From CAYJAZ01 sp964369185 (GTDB lineage Bacteria; Desulfobacterota; Desulfovibrionia; Desulfovibrionales; Desulfovibrionaceae), in the NCBI GenBank assembly GCA_964369185.1, contig CAYJEN010000016.1, positions 1-28,332 of the forward strand: a DNA stretch of 28,332 nt. Direction: 5' to 3'. Within the stretch, counting starts at the first letter, position 1. Every line of letters begins with the position of its first letter. The translations under genes were made by a program, and so were the position numbers. Under the pieces are notes generated by a model, which did no database searches, was not told where the DNA came from, and saw nothing but the letters and a program-made list of their open reading frames with translations. This document shows positions 24,401-28,332 of this stretch, piece after piece.

Positions 24401-25198
24401 ATGAAAAAAGAACTCCTTATAGAAAAGATTGAAGAACATGCACAATTGCACCTTCAAGCAGCTTGGGACTCCTCAGGAGTGCAAGTGGATAGTTACAGGG
24501 AAGAATTCTCACATCTTGCAATCACACTAGATCCTACATGGCAAATAATAGAGAAAGCTATTGCACAAGGCGCCGACTGCATACTTGCACATCACCCTTT
24601 ATCTATGTCACCATATAAGCTAGATATTTTATCTCCTCTTTATAAATCTGTGCATCAGCTTATTAAAAATGATGTTCTTCTTTATTCGGCACACACTAGC
24701 CTAGATAGCACTTATAATGGCTTTTCATGGTGGTTTGCTAAAGATTTGAACTTACAAAATCTAGAAGAATTAGACGAATTTGAACACTTTGGCTTTATCG
24801 GCGAACTTGAAAAAGAAATCTCAATTGAAAAACTCGTTGAAGTTTTAGAAAAAAATATGCCCTCCGCTGATAAAAGAAATTATCGATTAGTCGGTAATAA
24901 TCAAGATAGATTGATAAAAAAAGTCGCGCTTTGCACAGGTTCAGGTTCAAGCTTATATGCAAAAGCTCAAGAAAAACAAGCTGATATATTTATAACCGGC
25001 GATTTGAAATACCACCAAGCACTCGATATAATAAATGAAATCTCTCCTGCTCCACTTCTGCCTCCACTCTTGCTTGATGTAGGACACTTTTCACTGGAAG
25101 AAGAGATGATGCGACGCTTTGCAAAACATTTAGAATCTACTTTAAATATAAAAACAAGTTTTATTGAAGGTGTAAATCCTTTTTCATCTTTAATATAA
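24401..25198 (+). CDS. Nif3-like dinuclear metal centre protein (DUF34)
   Basis: Member of the widespread Nif3/DUF34 family, often annotated as GTP cyclohydrolase 1 type 2, whose real role is uncertain. The metal ligands are present: H64-H65 (LAHHPLS), D102 (SAHTSLDS), and H229/E233 (DVGHFSLEE). The KKVALCTGSGSS segment (about 173-184) and GDLKYHQALD (200-209) are also typical. At 265 aa it has the short form with no inserted PII-like domain. It is followed after 58 bases by the zinc-ribbon gene, a common pairing. Confidence 0.88.
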   Translation: MKKELLIEKIEEHAQLHLQAAWDSSGVQVDSYREEFSHLAITLDPTWQIIEKAIAQGADCILAHHPLSMSPYKLDILSPLYKSVHQLIKNDVLLYSAHTSLDSTYNGFSWWFAKDLNLQNLEELDEFEHFGFIGELEKEISIEKLVEVLEKNMPSADKRNYRLVGNNQDRLIKKVALCTGSGSSLYAKAQEKQADIFITGDLKYHQALDIINEISPAPLLPPLLLDVGHFSLEEEMMRRFAKHLESTLNIKTSFIEGVNPFSSLI

Positions 25199-25256
25199 TT
25201 TAACATATCTGATAAACAGAGAATGCGCCTAACAAGCCATAAACTAAGGAGTAACA

Positions 25257-26018
25257 ATGAGTCTTTACCTTAATCAACTTGAGCAACTTATAGCATTACA
25301 AAAGGTTGATAACGCAATTTATGATGTTAATAAAATGTTAACAAAAGCACCATTAGTAATAGAAGAAATTAGAACAAGATTTGAAGAAATAGATAGCCAA
25401 AAAAAGAATATTGAAGAAAAACTCGTTCACCTTCACGAGCAAGAAAAAAGAATCAATAACGAAGCTGAAGAAACTTCAAACAGCTTGAAAAAAAGTAAAT
25501 CTAAGCTTGACCAAGTTGGTAACGAACGCGAATTTACTGCTGTAAATCGTGAAATGGACAACATGGAAAAACAAACTAAACTTTTTGAAGACGAACAAAA
25601 AGCTCTTGATAACGAACTTCTCTTCCAAAATGCAAAAATGGAAGAACTTATGGAAGATTGGACAGCAGTTCAAAAAGAACTTCAAGATGCTGAAGATAAC
25701 CTTGCTCAATTACAAAGAGATTCAGAAAGTCAATTAGCTGAACTTGAAGTTGCTCGTCAAACATCACTTTCACATGTTCCGGCTCCTGTTCTTTCAAGAT
25801 ACGAATTTATAAGAAGAAGATTAAAACATCCTGTTATTGTGGCTGTTAAAAATGGAATTTGTTATGGTTGCCACATTTCTATTCCACCACAAGCATATAA
25901 CGAATTACAACGCGGTCAGCAAATTGTTTCATGCCCGAACTGTCAAAGATTGGTTTATTGGAGCGAGCACTTCAACCCTACTCCTAATGTAGAAGAAGCT
26001 GAACAAGACGCTGAATAA
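25257..26018 (+). CDS. Coiled-coil C4 zinc-ribbon protein
   Basis: A 253-aa protein with a long helical hairpin coiled coil (about residues 10-170) and a C-terminal zinc ribbon of four cysteines, C202/C205 (CYGCHISIPPQ) and C226/C229 (CPNCQRLVYW). This layout matches the C4-type zinc-ribbon family found beside Nif3-like genes; nucleic-acid or ribosome-related roles have been proposed, none certain. AGGAGT ribosome site. The acidic tail (VEEAEQDAE) is an add-on. RNase P RNA follows 12 bases after the stop. Confidence 0.87.
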   Translation: MSLYLNQLEQLIALQKVDNAIYDVNKMLTKAPLVIEEIRTRFEEIDSQKKNIEEKLVHLHEQEKRINNEAEETSNSLKKSKSKLDQVGNEREFTAVNREMDNMEKQTKLFEDEQKALDNELLFQNAKMEELMEDWTAVQKELQDAEDNLAQLQRDSESQLAELEVARQTSLSHVPAPVLSRYEFIRRRLKHPVIVAVKNGICYGCHISIPPQAYNELQRGQQIVSCPNCQRLVYWSEHFNPTPNVEEAEQDAE

Positions 26019-26030
26019 TATAGATTTTTT

Positions 26031-26416
26031 TGAGTTAAGCAGGTTATCGCTGCGTGAATTTCACGGAGAGGAAAGTCCGTGCTTCATCGGGCAGGACGCT
26101 GGGTAACGCCCAGAAAGAGCAATCTTTGGATAGCGTCACAGAAAAGAACCGCCTATGTATATAAGAGCTTGCTTTTATTATAAATCATAGGTAAGGGTGA
26201 AAAGGTAGTGTAAGAGACTACCGGTACTGCGGGTGACTTCAGTAGCCGGATAAGCCCCGTCAGAAGCAAGACCAAATAGGAGAATAGATGTTCGCCCGGA
26301 CATTTCTTAGGAATATATTCTCGGGTAGGTTGCTTGAGGTGTATGGTAACATGCATCCTAGATGAATGATAACCACGTGCATTTGCACGGACAGAACACG
26401 GCTTATAGCTGACTCA
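26031..26416 (+). ncRNA. rnpB: RNase P RNA, bacterial class A
   Basis: Catalytic RNA of RNase P, which trims tRNA 5' ends. Conserved pieces are GAGGAAAGTCCGTGC at 26068-26082 and ACAGAACACGGCTTATA at 26391-26407, which form the P4 core. The ends pair as P1: TGAGTTAAGC at the start with GCTGACTCA at the end. The AAGGGTGAAAAGGTAGTGTAAGAG part and GAAGCAAGACC are also typical. Ends are set from the P1 helix, so they may be off by a few bases. Confidence 0.93.
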
Positions 26417-26419
26417 AAA

Positions 26420-26450
26420 GGGGAAGGAGCAAATGCTCTTTCCCCATTTC
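26420..26450 (+). terminator. Hairpin after rnpB
   Basis: GGGGAAGGAGC-AAAT-GCTCTTTCCCC forms eleven pairs (one G-T) right after the RNase P RNA. The T run after it is short, so termination may be partial. Confidence 0.7.
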
Positions 26451-26490
26451 AAAATGGTAATAATTTCTAGCAGTTAATAAAGAGGATACT

Positions 26491-27906
26491 ATGTCAAATT
26501 CAAAAGAAAAAAACACAACAAATAGCTCATGGGGCGGACGTTTCAGCGAAAAAGTTTCTGACTTGGTTGAACTATATACCGAATCAGTTTCATTTGATAA
26601 AAATCTTTATAAAGTTGACATAAAAGGCTCTAAAGCCCATGCTAACATGTTGGCAAAACAAGACATTATTACTGCTGATGAAGCAAAAATTCTCTGTGAA
26701 GGTCTTGATAAAGTTCTTCAAGAAATCGAAAATGGAAACTTCGAGTGGCGCATAGATCTTGAAGATGTGCATATGAATATAGAAACAAAACTCACTGAAT
26801 TTGTTGGCGATGTTGGTAAAAAACTCCACACAGGAAGAAGCAGAAATGATCAGGTTTGCTTAGATGTTAGACTCTATGTTTCTGAAAGCCTTCGTGAGTG
26901 GTCAGAACTTGTAAAGAATCTTATTATAGTTCTTACAAAACAAGCTGAACAACATATAGAAACACTTCTTCCGGGTTGCACACATTTTCAGCCTGCTCAG
27001 CCTGTGAGTTTGGCTCATCACCTTTTAGCTTACTGCGCTATGTTCCAACGTGATTTTGAACGCATGCAACAAGCTGAAAAGCGTGCTAGAATTTCTCCCC
27101 TCGGTGCAGCTGCTTTAGCCGGCACAACTTACCCTATCGATTCAAAATTTGTTGCAGACCAACTAGAAATGTATGGAGTTTTCCAAAATAGCATGGATGC
27201 AGTAGCGGATAGAGATCATGTGCTTGAAGCTTTATTCTGCGCAAGTACTTCTGCAATGCATTTATCAAGACTATGTGAAGAACTTATTATCTGGTCTAAC
27301 CCACAATTTGGTTTTGTTCGCTTGAGTGATAGGCATACTACAGGTTCATCAATCATGCCACAAAAGAAAAATCCTGATGTTGCTGAAATAATGCGTGGTA
27401 AAACAGGAAGAATCTATGGTAATCTTTTCAATCTTTTCACACAATTAAAAGGTATTCCTCTAACATATAATCGTGATCTTCAAGAAGACAAAGAACCTTT
27501 CTTCGACACACACAAAAATTTCACTCTTTCGCTTGCTGTAATGGCGGAAATGCTAGATCAAGCTACTTTCAATAAAGAAAATATGGCGAAAGCTCTTTCT
27601 CGTGGATTTTTAAATGCTACAGAATTTGCAGATTATCTTGTAGTGCTTGGAATTCCATTTAGAGATGCACACCACATCACAGGAAATACTGTTGCATTTG
27701 CTGAAAAAAATAATAAAGGATTAGAAGATCTTACTATCGAAGAACTTTCTCAACACGTTCCAAGTGGCTTTGTGGTTGATGAAAAAGTATATACTGTTTT
27801 AGACTATAAAAATGCTGTAGCAAACCGTTCTCAGCATGGTGGCACCGGCTTTGATTCAGTAAAAGTTCAAATATCATCTATTCAAGATTGGATTGCAAGA
27901 TGCTAA
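26491..27906 (+). CDS. argH: Argininosuccinate lyase
   Basis: Last enzyme of arginine synthesis; it splits argininosuccinate to arginine and fumarate in the cytosol. The 471-aa length is normal. The family signature GSSIMPQKKNP lies at residues 285-295, with the catalytic serine in it. Other markers are LHTGRSRNDQV (about 112-122) and THFQPAQPVSLAHH (164-177). The GAGG ribosome site is seven bases upstream. The next gene overlaps its last codons by seven bases. Confidence 0.95.
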   Translation: MSNSKEKNTTNSSWGGRFSEKVSDLVELYTESVSFDKNLYKVDIKGSKAHANMLAKQDIITADEAKILCEGLDKVLQEIENGNFEWRIDLEDVHMNIETKLTEFVGDVGKKLHTGRSRNDQVCLDVRLYVSESLREWSELVKNLIIVLTKQAEQHIETLLPGCTHFQPAQPVSLAHHLLAYCAMFQRDFERMQQAEKRARISPLGAAALAGTTYPIDSKFVADQLEMYGVFQNSMDAVADRDHVLEALFCASTSAMHLSRLCEELIIWSNPQFGFVRLSDRHTTGSSIMPQKKNPDVAEIMRGKTGRIYGNLFNLFTQLKGIPLTYNRDLQEDKEPFFDTHKNFTLSLAVMAEMLDQATFNKENMAKALSRGFLNATEFADYLVVLGIPFRDAHHITGNTVAFAEKNNKGLEDLTIEELSQHVPSGFVVDEKVYTVLDYKNAVANRSQHGGTGFDSVKVQISSIQDWIARC

Positions 27907-28332
27907 AGAAAAAAGTCTATATAGCGGCAAGTTTTCGTCATATACATGCAGTTCAAATGCTTGCTAAACACTTAGAAGATTTAGACTTTGATGTTCTTGA
28001 CTGGACAAAAAAAGCTGTTGTCCCTGAAGGATTAAATCCGGCTCAACGCAGAGAATGGATGGATACTGATGATAACGGTGGAACTGTTTACGCCTTTTGT
28101 TCAAATGCTTGCACCACTGCCGATCTTGTCATTTATTTAGGTGAGTCAGGGCAAGATGCCGGTGTTGAAATAGGTATGGCAAAAGCTAAAGGAATTCCTA
28201 TACTTGGAATAAGAGGACCATTAGAAGCTGCCGGACTTATGTTGCACGGTTCTTGTACTCTATGGGTAGATACTATTAACAATGCTTTAATTGTACTAAA
28301 GCAACTTGCAAAAGTTCAACCTAACGAAATCC
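27900..28332 (+). CDS. Nucleoside 2-deoxyribosyltransferase-like protein (partial)
   Basis: The first 144 residues of a gene cut by the right edge. It begins at an ATG overlapping the end of argH by seven bases, so it is probably coupled to it. The start KKKVYIAASFRH and the middle TTADLVIYLGESGQDAGVEIG followed by KAKGIPILGIRG match the nucleoside deoxyribosyltransferase fold, where the Glu of VEIG would be catalytic. Substrate cannot be told; it may be a diverged member. Confidence 0.68.
   Translation, partial: MLKKKVYIAASFRHIHAVQMLAKHLEDLDFDVLDWTKKAVVPEGLNPAQRREWMDTDDNGGTVYAFCSNACTTADLVIYLGESGQDAGVEIGMAKAKGIPILGIRGPLEAAGLMLHGSCTLWVDTINNALIVLKQLAKVQPNEI

Noticed and set aside
25476..25709. 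Frame antisense to the coiled-coil protein
   Set aside because: Phenylalanine-rich mirror of lysine/glutamate codons in a clear gene; no independent support.
1..28332. CRISPR arrays, tRNA genes, insertion sequences, toxin-antitoxin pairs
   Set aside because: Looked for on both strands; no regularly spaced repeats, cloverleaf, transposase or paired small genes were seen.

Overview
The window is AT-rich and reads as the chromosome of a low-GC member of the Desulfovibrionaceae, possibly Lawsonia-like. The best evidence is a complete qrcABCD operon, which encodes the membrane quinone reductase complex typical of sulfate- and sulfur-respiring Desulfovibrio relatives. A hexahaem QrcA and a Tat-exported, cofactor-poor QrcB fit this. 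The species is an inference. No rRNA or tRNA was seen.

Region 1 (1-15551, minus strand) is a dense contractile-tail phage structural and lysis cluster, read from right to left. The order is endolysin, holin, overlapping spanin-like pair, small membrane protein, probable small terminase, large terminase, portal, DUF2213-type head protein, cement protein, major capsid, head-tail connectors, tail terminator, sheath, tube, tail chaperone with a predicted -1 frameshift, a very short tape measure, Dit-like hub, baseplate plug, hub, spike, gp25-like wedge, and baseplate J (cut by the left edge). All genes look intact. No integrase, repressor, replication gene or attachment site is visible, and the cluster abuts host ruvC. 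This suits either the structural half of a prophage or a domesticated, gene-transfer-agent-like particle. The sequence beyond base 1 decides which.

Region 2 (15552-17250) holds ruvC, then an orphan 118-aa gene behind a textbook sigma-54 promoter with two upstream repeats, then a hairpin-rich 3' region ending in a terminator.

Region 3 (17177-22051, minus) is qrcABCD with its own terminator. The upstream spacer carries two inverted repeats.

Region 4 (22354-24045, plus) has a Tim44-like membrane protein and an acyl-ACP thioesterase, followed by a 355-base spacer unusually rich in palindromes. Region 5 (24340 to the end, plus) has a Nif3-like protein, a coiled-coil zinc-ribbon protein, RNase P RNA, argH, and a nucleoside deoxyribosyltransferase-like gene cut by the right edge.

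The points most worth a second look are the possible domesticated contractile phage or gene transfer agent, its frameshift and G-rich tape-measure leader, the sigma-54 orphan gene, and a hairpin that occurs twice about 7.2 kb apart.
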